Under the pieces are notes generated by a model, which had not been told where the DNA came from, made no database searches, and worked only from the letters and a program-made list of their open reading frames with translations. This document shows, in pieces, positions 1-8,626 of a stretch of 64,000 nt of DNA. The stretch lies in NCBI GenBank assembly GCA_002492525.1, contig DKZA01000016.1:92630-156629 (forward strand), written 5' to 3'. The translations under genes and the position numbers were made by a program. Numbering within the stretch: position 1 is the first letter of the stretch; each line of letters begins with the position of its first letter. Source of the stretch: Lachnospiraceae bacterium UBA7086 (GTDB lineage: Bacteria; Bacillota; Clostridia; Lachnospirales; Lachnospiraceae).

Positions 1-552
1 CTGGTGCTGATCAATAAGCAGCATCCGATTCCGGAAGAATATGATTTTACGTTGGGAACGTTTACTGCCGGTATGCGATGTGACGAGCGGATTATTGAAG
101 ACCTGCTTCTTATGATGCAGGCGGCGAAAGATGATGGGGTCAATCTGGAGGTATGTTCACCTTACCGGGGAGATAACAGACAAGAATATCTATTTAATAA
201 GAAGATAAAAAATTATATGGGGCAGGGAATGTCTTATATGGAAGCATATAAGATTGCTTCTCAGATTGTTACGGTACCGGGGGCAAGCGAACATCAGGTA
301 GGATTGGCACTCGATATCTGGAGTGATACTTATAAGTCTCTGGACAAGGGGTTTGAGGATACGGAGGCAGGCAAATGGCTGGCGGAACACAGCTGTGAGT
401 ATGGGTTTATTCTGCGTTATCCGGAAGGTAAAGAATATATCACCAGCATCGAGTATGAACCCTGGCATTTCCGGTATGTGGGCAGAGAAGCGGCAATGAT
501 TATGAAGCAGGAAAATATCTGTCTGGAGGAATTCTGGGATAAATATTTATAA
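1..552 (+). CDS. VanY-like D-Ala-D-Ala carboxypeptidase (5' end missing)
   Basis: Zinc peptidase of the M15 (VanY) family, which trims terminal D-Ala from peptidoglycan stem peptides outside the cell. The motif SPYRGDNRQEYLF, the zinc-binding segment SEHQVGLALDIW and the closing EPWHFRYVG (catalytic Glu, zinc His) are all present. The frame is open to the window edge, and the first start inside (GTG at 4) begins directly in the mature domain. A signal peptide or membrane anchor is therefore probably encoded upstream of the window. The stop lies 20 bases before tgt. The family call is firm; the true start cannot be seen. Confidence 0.88.
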   Translation: MVLINKQHPIPEEYDFTLGTFTAGMRCDERIIEDLLLMMQAAKDDGVNLEVCSPYRGDNRQEYLFNKKIKNYMGQGMSYMEAYKIASQIVTVPGASEHQVGLALDIWSDTYKSLDKGFEDTEAGKWLAEHSCEYGFILRYPEGKEYITSIEYEPWHFRYVGREAAMIMKQENICLEEFWDKYL

Positions 553-572
553 TAGGCGGATATGAGGTAATT

Positions 573-1706
573 ATGTATAAGATTATAAAACAGGAAGGCA
601 GAGCTAAGCGTGCTGCGTTTAGTACGGTACATGGCACTATTCAAACACCGGTTTTTATGAATGTAGGGACGGCGGCGGCTATCAAAGGAGCGGTGTCCAC
701 AGAAGATCTTGAGGGGATTGGCACTCAGGTGGAACTTTCCAACACCTATCACCTGCATGTGCGTCCGGGTGATCAGGTGATAAGAAAAATGGGAGGACTG
801 CACAAATTTATGTCCTGGAACAGACCGATTCTCACGGATTCCGGCGGTTTCCAGGTTTTTTCATTGGCAGGACTGCGTAAGATCAAGGAAGAAGGCGTAT
901 ATTTTCATTCCCATGTGGATGGGCGTAAAATTTTTATGGGGCCGGAAGAGAGCATGCAGATTCAGTCCAATCTTGCTTCCACCATCGCTATGGCTTTTGA
1001 TGAGTGCCCATCCAGTGTGGCAGAACGCAGATATGTGGAGGATTCCGTGGCACGTACCACAAGATGGCTTGTGCGCTGTAAGAAAGAAATGGAGCGTTTA
1101 AACGCTCTTGCAGATACGATCAATCCTCATCAGCTTCTCTTTGGCATTAACCAGGGGGCCGTATTTGATGACATCCGTATTGAACATGCCAAAAGGATTT
1201 CGGAACTTGACTGTGACGGTTATGCGATTGGCGGTTTGGCTGTGGGCGAGAGTCATGAACAGATGTACCATGTGATAGAAGAGACGGTGCCTTATCTGCC
1301 GAAGGATAAGCCGACTTACTTAATGGGAGTGGGGACGCCGGCTAACATTTTGGAGGCGGTGGAACGTGGTGTGGATTTCTTTGATTGTGTGTATCCTACC
1401 AGAAACGGCAGACATGGACATTTGTATACAAATCAAGGGAAGATAAATCTTTTTAACGCAAAATATGAGCTGGATGAGAGGCCTATAGAGGAAGGGTGTC
1501 AATGTCCGGCCTGCCGACGGTATTCCAGAGCTTATATCAGACATCTTCTCAAAGCAAAAGAAATGTTGGGGATGCGTCTCTGTGTGCTGCATAATCTGTA
1601 TTTTTATAATACGATGATGGAAGAGATCAGGGATGCTTTGGAAGAGGAGAGGTTCGCATCCTATAAGAAACAGAAATTGGAGGGTATGAAAATATTGCAA
1701 TCATAA
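573..1706 (+). CDS. tgt: queuine/preQ1 tRNA-guanine transglycosylase
   Basis: Exchanges guanine 34 for preQ1 in tRNAs with GUN anticodons, in the queuosine pathway. At 377 residues it has the usual bacterial Tgt length. The substrate-binding segment LTDSGGFQVFSL, the nucleophile region FFDCVYPTRNGRHG and the zinc site CQCPACRRY followed by a His are all visible. The start follows a GAGG ribosome site, and the N-terminus MYKIIKQEGRAKRA is typical. yajC follows 87 bases downstream with its own likely promoter; this tgt-yajC order is common in Clostridia. Confidence 0.97.
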   Translation: MYKIIKQEGRAKRAAFSTVHGTIQTPVFMNVGTAAAIKGAVSTEDLEGIGTQVELSNTYHLHVRPGDQVIRKMGGLHKFMSWNRPILTDSGGFQVFSLAGLRKIKEEGVYFHSHVDGRKIFMGPEESMQIQSNLASTIAMAFDECPSSVAERRYVEDSVARTTRWLVRCKKEMERLNALADTINPHQLLFGINQGAVFDDIRIEHAKRISELDCDGYAIGGLAVGESHEQMYHVIEETVPYLPKDKPTYLMGVGTPANILEAVERGVDFFDCVYPTRNGRHGHLYTNQGKINLFNAKYELDERPIEEGCQCPACRRYSRAYIRHLLKAKEMLGMRLCVLHNLYFYNTMMEEIRDALEEERFASYKKQKLEGMKILQS

Positions 1707-1723
1707 AATTTCTGTGAAAAGGC

Positions 1724-1752
1724 TTGTTTTTGAAAGTTAAATTGTGTATGAT
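1724..1752 (+). promoter_or_regulatory. likely promoter of yajC
   Basis: TTGTTT (1724-1729), a 17-base spacer and TATGAT (1747-1752), in the tgt-yajC gap about 40 bases upstream of the yajC start. Confidence 0.5.
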
Positions 1753-1793
1753 ATGCTGTAGACTTTTGATGAAAAGATAACGGAGGAAATTGT

Positions 1794-2108
1794 ATGGGAA
1801 TCTTATTACAGGCTGAAGCGGCAGCTGCTACGGGCAGTGGTCTGGTCATGATCATTTATATTGTGGTCATTGTTGCATTTATGTATTTTCTTATGGTCCG
1901 CCCTCAGAAAAAGGAGCAGAAGAGAATGGCTGCTATGTTGGCGGAGATGAGTGTTGGTGATGTTGTTCTTACGACCAGCGGATTTTATGGCATTGTGATT
2001 GATATTACGGATGATACGCTGATCGTGGAGTTCGGCAATAACAAGAACTGCCGTATCCCGATGCAGAAATCGGCAGTGGCGCAGATTGAAAAGCCGGAGG
2101 CGGAGTAA
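1794..2108 (+). CDS. yajC: preprotein translocase subunit YajC
   Basis: Small single-span membrane protein that accompanies SecDF in the Sec translocase. The 104 residues have a short N-terminal stretch, one hydrophobic helix (about residues 17-36), then the family signature MVRPQKKEQKRMAAML and a C-terminal beta domain with VGDVVLTTSGFYG. AGGAGG-type bases precede the ATG. A strong terminator follows the stop directly, so this gene closes its transcript. Confidence 0.95.
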   Translation: MGILLQAEAAAATGSGLVMIIYIVVIVAFMYFLMVRPQKKEQKRMAAMLAEMSVGDVVLTTSGFYGIVIDITDDTLIVEFGNNKNCRIPMQKSAVAQIEKPEAE

Positions 2109-2123
2109 ACTATCGGTTGACAC

Positions 2124-2153
2124 AGACCATGGCGTAGCTGTCATGGTCTTTTT
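2124..2153 (+). terminator. intrinsic terminator after yajC
   Basis: Stem AGACCATG (2124-2131) pairs with CATGGTCT (2142-2149) around a 10-base loop and is followed by a T run. Confidence 0.85.
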
Positions 2154-2238
2154 ATGTGGAAATATTGGATGTTAATGCAGTTTTGTTCTCTTGATTTCAT
2201 CAAATATTAAGTTTTTTTTAATGTTACATAATAGAGTA

Positions 2239-2267
2239 TTGACATTATAAAATAATTGATGTAAAAT
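2239..2267 (+). promoter_or_regulatory. promoter of the lipoprotein gene
   Basis: TTGACA (2239-2244), a 17-base spacer and TAAAAT (2262-2267), about 60 bases before the start at 2330. The stretch between 2154 and 2238 is A+T-rich, with no other feature seen. Confidence 0.7.
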
Positions 2268-2329
2268 TCCCTCTTGTGTGAGACTACACACAGCAAATAA
2301 TACTGTGGAATCAGGGAGGAGATAGTTTT

Positions 2330-2908
2330 ATGAAGAGAAAAGCAGTGAAGGCAATTTTATGTGCAGCACTTATGGCACTTACACTGTCAATGACAGCGTG
2401 TGGCGGTTCTGATGACGCTAACGGTGCGGATGCAGCTACTGAAGAGGAAGCCGAAGAAGAAAAAGAAGAAGAGGCTGAGGAGCCTAAAGAAGAGGAAAAA
2501 GAGGCCGAGGAACCTGAGGCAGAAGAGCCTGAAGAAGTAGAAGAGCCTGAAGAGGAGGAAAGTACCGCTGGTGGTGAAACATTAGAGGAGTATCTGAATT
2601 CTACACCGGGTGCCAAAGAAGCAATTGAGGAGCAGATTGCCGGCGCAAGTCAGGAAGGCATGTCTGTGACAGCGGAAGTAAAAGGAAATGATTTTATCTT
2701 TAACTTTACCATTGAGGATGCGTCCATGATTACTGATGATGCATCAGCACAGCTGGAAGCAGGACTGGAGGCTACCGCATCTATTTTCGAGCAGATGGCT
2801 GGTCAGATGGATGAGGTAATCGAGCAGGAAGGTGTTGTACAGATCGTTATCAAGTATCTTGATCCTGACGGAAAGGTTTTGGCAGAGAGAGGCTTTAAGG
2901 CTCAGTAA
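2330..2908 (+). CDS. Glu-rich surface lipoprotein with DUF4854-like domain
   Basis: Predicted exported lipoprotein of unknown role. A signal peptide with lipobox-like TACGG (Cys about residue 24) is followed by a highly acidic low-complexity spacer (residues about 35-78, Glu/Pro/Ala). A C-terminal domain of about 110 residues begins at GETLEEYLNSTPGA and resembles DUF4854. The same domain, by sequence feel, closes the LysM protein encoded immediately downstream (TLEDYGKDPEF to LAQKSFTAKK), so the two genes look like relatives with different surface anchors. It has its own promoter and terminator. Confidence 0.75.
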   Translation: MKRKAVKAILCAALMALTLSMTACGGSDDANGADAATEEEAEEEKEEEAEEPKEEEKEAEEPEAEEPEEVEEPEEEESTAGGETLEEYLNSTPGAKEAIEEQIAGASQEGMSVTAEVKGNDFIFNFTIEDASMITDDASAQLEAGLEATASIFEQMAGQMDEVIEQEGVVQIVIKYLDPDGKVLAERGFKAQ

Positions 2909-2930
2909 AAGGGAATAAAGAACCGAGTGA

Positions 2931-2964
2931 AAAAAGACCGTATCATAGATGATGCGGTCTTTTT
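2931..2964 (+). terminator. intrinsic terminator after the lipoprotein gene
   Basis: A long hairpin, with AAAAAGACCG (2931-2940) facing CGGTCTTTTT (2955-2964). Pairing continues inward through TATCAT/ATGATG. The A and T runs on both sides would let it work in either direction. Confidence 0.85.
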
Positions 2965-3055
2965 ATGCGATTGCTTGACAAGAAGAGAAATATCATTCAA
3001 AATAAAAAATAACAAATAAAATACGCGAGAGATCAAACGGTCGGAAAGGAGTACT

Positions 3056-3799
3056 ATGAGAAGGGGATTTATAAAATTTTTTACAGTAACAGCTGCTATG
3101 GTAACTATGTTATCTATGAGCATGACAGTTTGCGCCGCAGAGAATTATACGGTGGCGCAAGGAGATCATCTGATGAAGATTGCCCAGAATAAATACGGCG
3201 ATGAGACAAAATGGAATGTTATTTATGAGGCAAACAAAGAGACCATCAAGGAGCCTACCAAGATTTATCCCGGGCAGGTGATCGTGATCCCGGATCTTAC
3301 GCCGGAAGCAGTGCAGTTACCGGTTATACAGCCAGAAGCGGCACCGGCAGCACAGCCAGAAGCGGTTCCGGCAGCACCTGTGGTACAGCCAGAAGCGGCA
3401 CCGGCAGTACAGCCCGAAGCAGTTCCGGTAGCGCCTGCGGTACAGCCGGAAACGGCATCCGCCGGTATGACACTGGAAGATTATGGCAAAGATCCGGAAT
3501 TTAAGACGTTATTAGATTCTGAAATGCAGATGTTTACAGGCAGTGGTATGGATGTTTCCGTTGTTTTTCAGGGAAATACGATGGCTGTGATTGTGACGAT
3601 TACTGATTCTTCCTATCTTGTAGAGGGGATAGGTGATGCTTTGAATGAGGCGATGGAATCAGTCAGACCTATGGTTGAGGAAATGGTTGCCATGATTGAG
3701 GATGAACTTGGCAATCCTGGAAACTGTGTGGTCATATACAGCTATCAGACAGCGGACGGCAGAACGCTTGCACAGAAATCATTTACGGCAAAAAAATAG
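3056..3799 (+). CDS. secreted LysM protein with Pro/Ala/Glu repeats and DUF4854-like domain
   Basis: Predicted cell-wall-binding secreted protein. A signal peptide (residues 1-28, ending near VCAA) leads into one LysM domain (about residues 30-75, YTVAQGDHLMKIAQ to YPGQVIVIPD), which binds peptidoglycan glycans. A degenerate repeat of about 45 residues follows (units like QPEAAPA and QPEAVP). The last 95 residues resemble the C-terminal domain of the lipoprotein encoded just upstream. The function is unknown; the pair may be envelope proteins sharing a ligand. GGAAAGGAG precedes the ATG. TTGACA at 2975 may be its -35 box, but the matching -10 is weak. Confidence 0.78.
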   Translation: MRRGFIKFFTVTAAMVTMLSMSMTVCAAENYTVAQGDHLMKIAQNKYGDETKWNVIYEANKETIKEPTKIYPGQVIVIPDLTPEAVQLPVIQPEAAPAAQPEAVPAAPVVQPEAAPAVQPEAVPVAPAVQPETASAGMTLEDYGKDPEFKTLLDSEMQMFTGSGMDVSVVFQGNTMAVIVTITDSSYLVEGIGDALNEAMESVRPMVEEMVAMIEDELGNPGNCVVIYSYQTADGRTLAQKSFTAKK

Positions 3800-3811
3800 C
3801 AAAAGTAATTT

Positions 3812-3843
3812 GTGAGATCCGCTTTGCGGACTCGAATATGCGG
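3812..3843 (+). repeat. REP-like palindromic repeat, copy 1
   Basis: Contains GAGATCCGCTTTGCGGACTC, which folds into a short hairpin (TCCGC/GCGGA with flanking GAG/CTC). Related copies lie at 8493, 14199, 22613 (inverted) and, as a fragment, 19688. Confidence 0.65.
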
Positions 3844-3856
3844 CAATAGAAAGTGA

Positions 3857-3883
3857 GCCGGATCAGAGATGGTCCGGCTTTTT
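3857..3883 (+). terminator. intrinsic terminator after the LysM gene
   Basis: GCCGGA (3857-3862) pairs with TCCGGC (3873-3878), followed by TTTTT. Confidence 0.85.
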
Positions 3884-3888
3884 CCATA

Positions 3889-3917
3889 TTGAAATTTATA
3901 CGGGAATAGTCTATGAT
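3889..3917 (+). promoter_or_regulatory. likely promoter of leuB
   Basis: TTGAAA (3889-3894), a 17-base spacer and TATGAT (3912-3917), about 85 bases before the leuB start. No T-box or attenuator hairpin is evident in the leader. Confidence 0.6.
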
Positions 3918-4002
3918 ATATAAGTGATAATTTGCGATTCTATTGCTTATGATGACAGGGTAAAAGCGTGTGTTTAAAAGGCGCGCAGGAATGGAGGAAA
4001 CG

Positions 4003-5085
4003 ATGGAACTTAGGATAACCTGTATTCCGGGAGACGGTATTGGCCCGGAAATTGTAGCGGAGGCCAAGAAGGTGCTTGATGCGGTTGCAGTCAAATATGG
4101 TCATGTGATGCATTATACGGATATTTTGATGGGTGGTGCATCCATAGATGTACATGGTGTGCCGTTAACGGAAGAAGCGGTGAAAACGGCGAAAAGTGCG
4201 GATGCGGTTCTGATGGGTTCGATCGGCGGCGACACGACCACGTCGCCTTGGTATAAACTGCCGCCCAACTTACGACCGGAAGCGGGACTTCTTGGAATCC
4301 GTAAAGCATTAAATCTTTTTGCCAATCTTCGGCCAGCGGTTCTGTATGAAGAATTGGCGGGAGCCTGTCCATTAAAAGAGGAAATTTCTGCGGCAGGATT
4401 CGATATGATGATTATGCGGGAACTGACGGGAGGACTTTACTTTGGGGAACGTAAGACGGTGGAGGAGAATGGGATCCGTAAGGCGATTGATACCCTGACT
4501 TATGATGAGAATGAGATTCGCAGAATTGCCATAAAAGGTTTTGACATAGCCAGAAAACGCCGGAAAAAAGTAACCAGTGTGGACAAGGCCAATGTGCTGG
4601 ATTCTTCCAGACTCTGGCGCAAAGTGGTGGAAGAGGTGGCAGAGGATTATCCGGATGTAACCTTGGAGCATATGTTGGTGGATAATTGTGCCATGCAGTT
4701 GGTGAAGGATCCGGCACAGTTTGATGTAATTCTGACAGAGAATATGTTTGGTGATATTTTGTCAGATGAGGCGAGTATGGTGACCGGATCTATCGGCATG
4801 CTGGCATCTGCATCCCTAAATGATACAAAATTTGGTTTGTATGAACCAAGCCATGGCTCTGCGCCGGATATTGCAGGGCAGGATATTGCCAATCCGATTG
4901 CCACGGTGCTCTCTGCGTCCATGATGCTGCGTTACAGTTTTGATCTGGATCAGGAGGCAGATGCTATTGATCATGCGGTTAAATCTGTGTTACAGGCGGG
5001 ATATCGTACGGCGGATATCATGTCTGAGGGATGTGAGCGTGTAGGGTGCAGAAGGATGGGAGATCTTCTGGCAGAGAGAATATAA
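4003..5085 (+). CDS. leuB: 3-isopropylmalate dehydrogenase
   Basis: NAD-dependent oxidative decarboxylase of leucine synthesis. The 360 residues carry the N-terminal GDGIGPEI signature, substrate-binding Arg residues in LNLFANLRPAVLY, MRELTGGLYFG, the metal-binding DNCAMQLVKDP, and TENMFGDILSDEASM with the NAD-site GSAPDIAG. The start at 4003 is chosen because GGAGG lies 5 bases before it; an upstream GTG at 3970 has no such site. It starts a branched-chain amino acid cluster with ilvD and ilvB. Confidence 0.97.
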   Translation: MELRITCIPGDGIGPEIVAEAKKVLDAVAVKYGHVMHYTDILMGGASIDVHGVPLTEEAVKTAKSADAVLMGSIGGDTTTSPWYKLPPNLRPEAGLLGIRKALNLFANLRPAVLYEELAGACPLKEEISAAGFDMMIMRELTGGLYFGERKTVEENGIRKAIDTLTYDENEIRRIAIKGFDIARKRRKKVTSVDKANVLDSSRLWRKVVEEVAEDYPDVTLEHMLVDNCAMQLVKDPAQFDVILTENMFGDILSDEASMVTGSIGMLASASLNDTKFGLYEPSHGSAPDIAGQDIANPIATVLSASMMLRYSFDLDQEADAIDHAVKSVLQAGYRTADIMSEGCERVGCRRMGDLLAERI

Positions 5086-5129
5086 AACAATTGTTATTTC
5101 ATTATAACGTAAAAGAGAATAATACTAAA

Positions 5130-6764
5130 ATGTTTGACTCTATAAAACCGTATTTTAAATGGCAGGAAAAAGACAGGACGCAATATGTGTTTTGTGTGTT
5201 TTTCCTGGGTATGGCAGTCTACTATGGATATAGAATGTTTACGATAACGCCATGGTATGACGAACTTTATACGTATTATTATTTTATCAGCAGAGGGCCG
5301 GTTTATGCGGCCATTCACTGGCCCCTTCCTAATAATCATGTGGGATATTCCGCCCTATCAGCCTGTTTTATAATATTTGGCAGTGCCGCAGTGGCCTTAA
5401 GGGGTGTATCATGGTTATGCAGCCTGGGAAGTGTGGTTCTTTTGTATCGCATTGGCAGAAAGTGTTTTGCAGGATATTTTGCACTGATTCCGATGTTTAT
5501 CTTTACGGGCATGAGCATGGTAAATCAGCTGGCGGTACAGGGCAGGGGTTATGCGCTTGTGACGTTCTGTTATCTGACTGCTATATGGGAACTGCTTCAT
5601 ATTGCAGTGGAACATCGAAAGAAGATAAGGGATTATGTTGTCTTTGGTCTGTCTTTGGTGCTGGCATTGTGGGCGATTCCAAGCAGCCTGTATGTGGTGA
5701 TGCCTTTGTGCATCCTGGGTGGTATCGTGCTTCTTTCTCAGAAAGAATACCGGATTCTGATACAGTTGATTGCGGTATCTTTGGTCAGTGCGTTCGTTAC
5801 GGCAGGACTCTATGGAATTTTGTGGTTGGCAATTGGTTCTAATCTGCTTATCAAAACACCGGACAGCGGATTCGGCGGTATGAGTCATGGCGCCGTTATT
5901 TTACAGGCTCCCATAAAGGCATTAATAACAGGTGTCACTTATATGCTGGATACTCCTTATATCCAGAGCATGACCAGAGAACAGTTCAGACGGCAGGCAT
6001 CTTATTGGCTGCAAACTTTGTTTGGTACGCAGCTTTCTCCCGTAGTGGGCGTGAAAGGAGCCGGTATGTGCTGGCTTGTGGGAGCTGCGCTTACCGTGGT
6101 AATCTTATGGTCGATACGGCGGGTGAAACAGCGGATAACAAGCGACGACCGGGAGAAATATCGAGAGTTCCTGGCAGGGTATTTTATTTTGACGCCGCTC
6201 TTGTTGACGGTGGCTTTGATCATACAGTGCAAACTGCCTTATCAGAGGGTGTTTTCCTTTCTGGGAGCCTGGACAGCGTTTTTGACGGCCTGGCTGTTTG
6301 AGACAATAGATGACATTGCCCGGAAGAAGAGTGATGAGAGGAAGGGGAACAAGGATAGCGTCAGACGATTGGGCAGAGGATGGGGTATCCTGACTGGCGG
6401 CCTGTGCGTACTTGCACTCTGGGCAGATCAGAATCCCTACAGTATGCGGGATGAGTTCCTTCGGGATGCTTATGAGCAGGTTCCCATGGAGCAGATGGAA
6501 AAAGTAGCTGTAACGGATTGTGATCAGGAGTACTTCCTCCTGTATGCTTATGATATAGAAGGAGACCGTGTGACCAGGCAGATAGAAGAAGCAGACATTG
6601 TGTTGATAGATAAAGCGCTTCTCGGGATGACATATAGTTACCGGGAGTCGCCGGAAGAGTGGAAGTTTTATCTGACCAGGGAGGAGATACCGACAGCGTA
6701 TCTGGAAGAAAAGATGGAGCCGGTTTATGAGAACTGGCACTTTATCTTATATGAAAGAAAGTAG
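5130..6764 (+). CDS. multi-pass membrane protein, GT-C-type glycosyltransferase-like
   Basis: Integral membrane protein of 544 residues with about ten hydrophobic segments. The first external loop holds WYDELYTYYYF, an Asp-Glu pair near the start as in GT-C transferases that use polyprenyl-phosphate sugars (ArnT/PMT style). A soluble C-terminal part of about 100 residues follows (from DQNPYSMRDEF). The likely role is sugar transfer to an envelope component; substrate unknown. The start at 5130 is preferred because the frame upstream to 5046 overlaps leuB and encodes polar sequence. The gene is inserted between leuB and ilvD without an obvious metabolic link, and its stop is 38 bases before ilvD. 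Confidence 0.65.
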   Translation: MFDSIKPYFKWQEKDRTQYVFCVFFLGMAVYYGYRMFTITPWYDELYTYYYFISRGPVYAAIHWPLPNNHVGYSALSACFIIFGSAAVALRGVSWLCSLGSVVLLYRIGRKCFAGYFALIPMFIFTGMSMVNQLAVQGRGYALVTFCYLTAIWELLHIAVEHRKKIRDYVVFGLSLVLALWAIPSSLYVVMPLCILGGIVLLSQKEYRILIQLIAVSLVSAFVTAGLYGILWLAIGSNLLIKTPDSGFGGMSHGAVILQAPIKALITGVTYMLDTPYIQSMTREQFRRQASYWLQTLFGTQLSPVVGVKGAGMCWLVGAALTVVILWSIRRVKQRITSDDREKYREFLAGYFILTPLLLTVALIIQCKLPYQRVFSFLGAWTAFLTAWLFETIDDIARKKSDERKGNKDSVRRLGRGWGILTGGLCVLALWADQNPYSMRDEFLRDAYEQVPMEQMEKVAVTDCDQEYFLLYAYDIEGDRVTRQIEEADIVLIDKALLGMTYSYRESPEEWKFYLTREEIPTAYLEEKMEPVYENWHFILYERK

Positions 6765-6802
6765 TGAAAAGGGGCGCAGGGCGCTTCGGAACGGAGGATA
6801 CT

Positions 6803-8467
6803 ATGAGAAGTGATAATGTGAAAGCAGGCGTACAGCAGGCGCCGCACAGGAGTTTATTTAATGCACTCGGCTTTACGGAGGAGGAAATGAAGAAACCCAT
6901 GGTGGGAATTGTCAGTTCCTATAATGAAATTGTGCCGGGACATATGAATCTGGATAAAATCGTAGAGGCGGTAAAGCTGGGTGTGGCTCAGGCTGGTGGT
7001 GTGCCGGTGGTGTTCCCGGCGATTGCAGTCTGTGACGGTATCGCCATGGGGCATATCGGTATGAAGTATTCATTGGTGACCAGGGATCTGATTGCAGATT
7101 CCACAGAGTGTATGGCGCTTGCCCATCAGTTTGATGCACTGGTTATGGTGCCCAATTGTGACAAGAATGTGCCGGGACTTCTGATGGCGGCGGCCCGTAT
7201 CAATGTTCCCACAGTTTTTGTATCCGGCGGTCCCATGCTGGCAGGACATGTAAAGGGCCAAAAGAGAAGTCTTTCCTCCATGTTTGAGGCGGTGGGCTCT
7301 CATGCGGCCGGAACCATGACGGAGGAGGAACTTAAAGAGTTTGAAGAGAAAGTATGTCCGACCTGTGGCTCCTGTTCCGGTATGTATACGGCCAATTCCA
7401 TGAATTGTCTCACGGAGGCACTGGGTATGGGACTTCGCGGCAATGGAACGATTCCGGCGGTTTATTCTGAGCGCATCAAACTGGCAAAGCATGTGGGTAT
7501 GGCCGTGATGAAGCTGTTGGAAAAAGATATCAGACCCCGTGATATCATGACAAAGGATGCGATTCTCAATGCTCTTACCGTAGATATGGCATTGGGCTGC
7601 TCTACCAATTCCATGTTGCATCTGCCGGCAATCGCTCATGAGATTGGTTTTGACTTTGATATTGCTTTTGCCAATGAGATCAGTGAGAAGACGCCTAATG
7701 TCTGTCATCTGGCTCCGGCAGGCCCTACTTATATGGAAGACTTGAATGAAGCAGGCGGTGTTTACGCAGTTATGAAGGAATTGGCCGATATCGGACTGCT
7801 TCATACGGATTGCATGACGGTTACGGGTGATACCATCGGTGAAAATATCAAAGGGGCAGTAAACCGCAATACGGAGGTTATTCGTACGGTGGAGAATCCT
7901 TACAGTAAAACAGGCGGCCTTGCTGTATTAAAAGGGAATCTGGCGCCTGACGGCAGTGTGGTAAAGCGCTCCGCAGTGGTGGAGGAAATGATGGTACATG
8001 AAGGACCGGCCAGAGTCTTTGACTGTGAAGAGGATGCGATTGACGCTATCAAAGGCGGAAAGATTGTGGCAGGAGATGTGGTGGTAATCCGTTATGAAGG
8101 TCCTAAAGGCGGCCCTGGTATGCGGGAGATGCTGAATCCTACCTCAGCCATTGCAGGTATGGGTCTGGGTTCCAGTGTGGCCCTGATAACAGACGGACGT
8201 TTCTCCGGTGCTTCCCGTGGGGCATCCATCGGGCATGTATCCCCGGAGGCGGCAGTGGGCGGCCCCATTGCTCTGGTGGAGGAAGGGGATATGATCAGCA
8301 TTGACATTCCTAACATGAAGCTGGACATCAAGGTTTCCGATGAAGAACTTGCAAAGCGCAGAAGCAAATGGCAGCCAAGAGAACCTAAGGTGACAACCGG
8401 GTATCTTGCCAGATACCGTGAGATGGTCACCAGCGGTAACAGAGGTGCGATTCTGGAGATAAAGTAA
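6803..8467 (+). CDS. ilvD: dihydroxy-acid dehydratase
   Basis: Iron-sulfur dehydratase that makes the 2-keto acids of valine and isoleucine. Its 554 residues are normal length. The cluster cysteines sit in NCDKNVPGLLMAA and PTCGSCSGMYTANSMN, and the C-terminal signature GRFSGASRGASIGHVSPEA is present. The start at 6803 is preferred over the in-frame GTG at 6764 because GGAGG lies 5 bases upstream and the protein then begins MRSDNVKAGVQQAPHRS, as in relatives. Followed by a palindromic repeat and then ilvB, the preceding enzyme of the same pathway. Confidence 0.97.
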   Translation: MRSDNVKAGVQQAPHRSLFNALGFTEEEMKKPMVGIVSSYNEIVPGHMNLDKIVEAVKLGVAQAGGVPVVFPAIAVCDGIAMGHIGMKYSLVTRDLIADSTECMALAHQFDALVMVPNCDKNVPGLLMAAARINVPTVFVSGGPMLAGHVKGQKRSLSSMFEAVGSHAAGTMTEEELKEFEEKVCPTCGSCSGMYTANSMNCLTEALGMGLRGNGTIPAVYSERIKLAKHVGMAVMKLLEKDIRPRDIMTKDAILNALTVDMALGCSTNSMLHLPAIAHEIGFDFDIAFANEISEKTPNVCHLAPAGPTYMEDLNEAGGVYAVMKELADIGLLHTDCMTVTGDTIGENIKGAVNRNTEVIRTVENPYSKTGGLAVLKGNLAPDGSVVKRSAVVEEMMVHEGPARVFDCEEDAIDAIKGGKIVAGDVVVIRYEGPKGGPGMREMLNPTSAIAGMGLGSSVALITDGRFSGASRGASIGHVSPEAAVGGPIALVEEGDMISIDIPNMKLDIKVSDEELAKRRSKWQPREPKVTTGYLARYREMVTSGNRGAILEIK

Positions 8468-8492
8468 TAAAGTAAATTTGCTTCGCAATATA

Positions 8493-8548
8493 ACAAATCG
8501 AGCAAGCTCGATTGCGAGATCCGCTTCGCGGACTCGGATATCAAGGCG
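8493..8548 (+). repeat. REP-like palindromic repeat, copy 2
   Basis: Two palindromes in tandem, AATCGAGC/GCTCGATT (8497-8514) and GAGATCCGC-TTC-GCGGACTC. The unit extends through GGATATCAAGGCGAGG. It is the fullest copy and lies in the 159-base ilvD-ilvB gap. Confidence 0.7.
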
Positions 8549-8626
8549 AGGATTTACGAAATAACAAGTGTGAAGATTTATGAAATAACATATGTAAATT
8601 AATGAGACAGGCAGGAGGATAAATAA

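Noticed and set aside
8468..8626. Leader attenuator or T-box before ilvB
   Set aside because: The hairpins match the dispersed palindromic repeat family. There is no T-box motif or leader peptide rich in Val, Leu or Ile.
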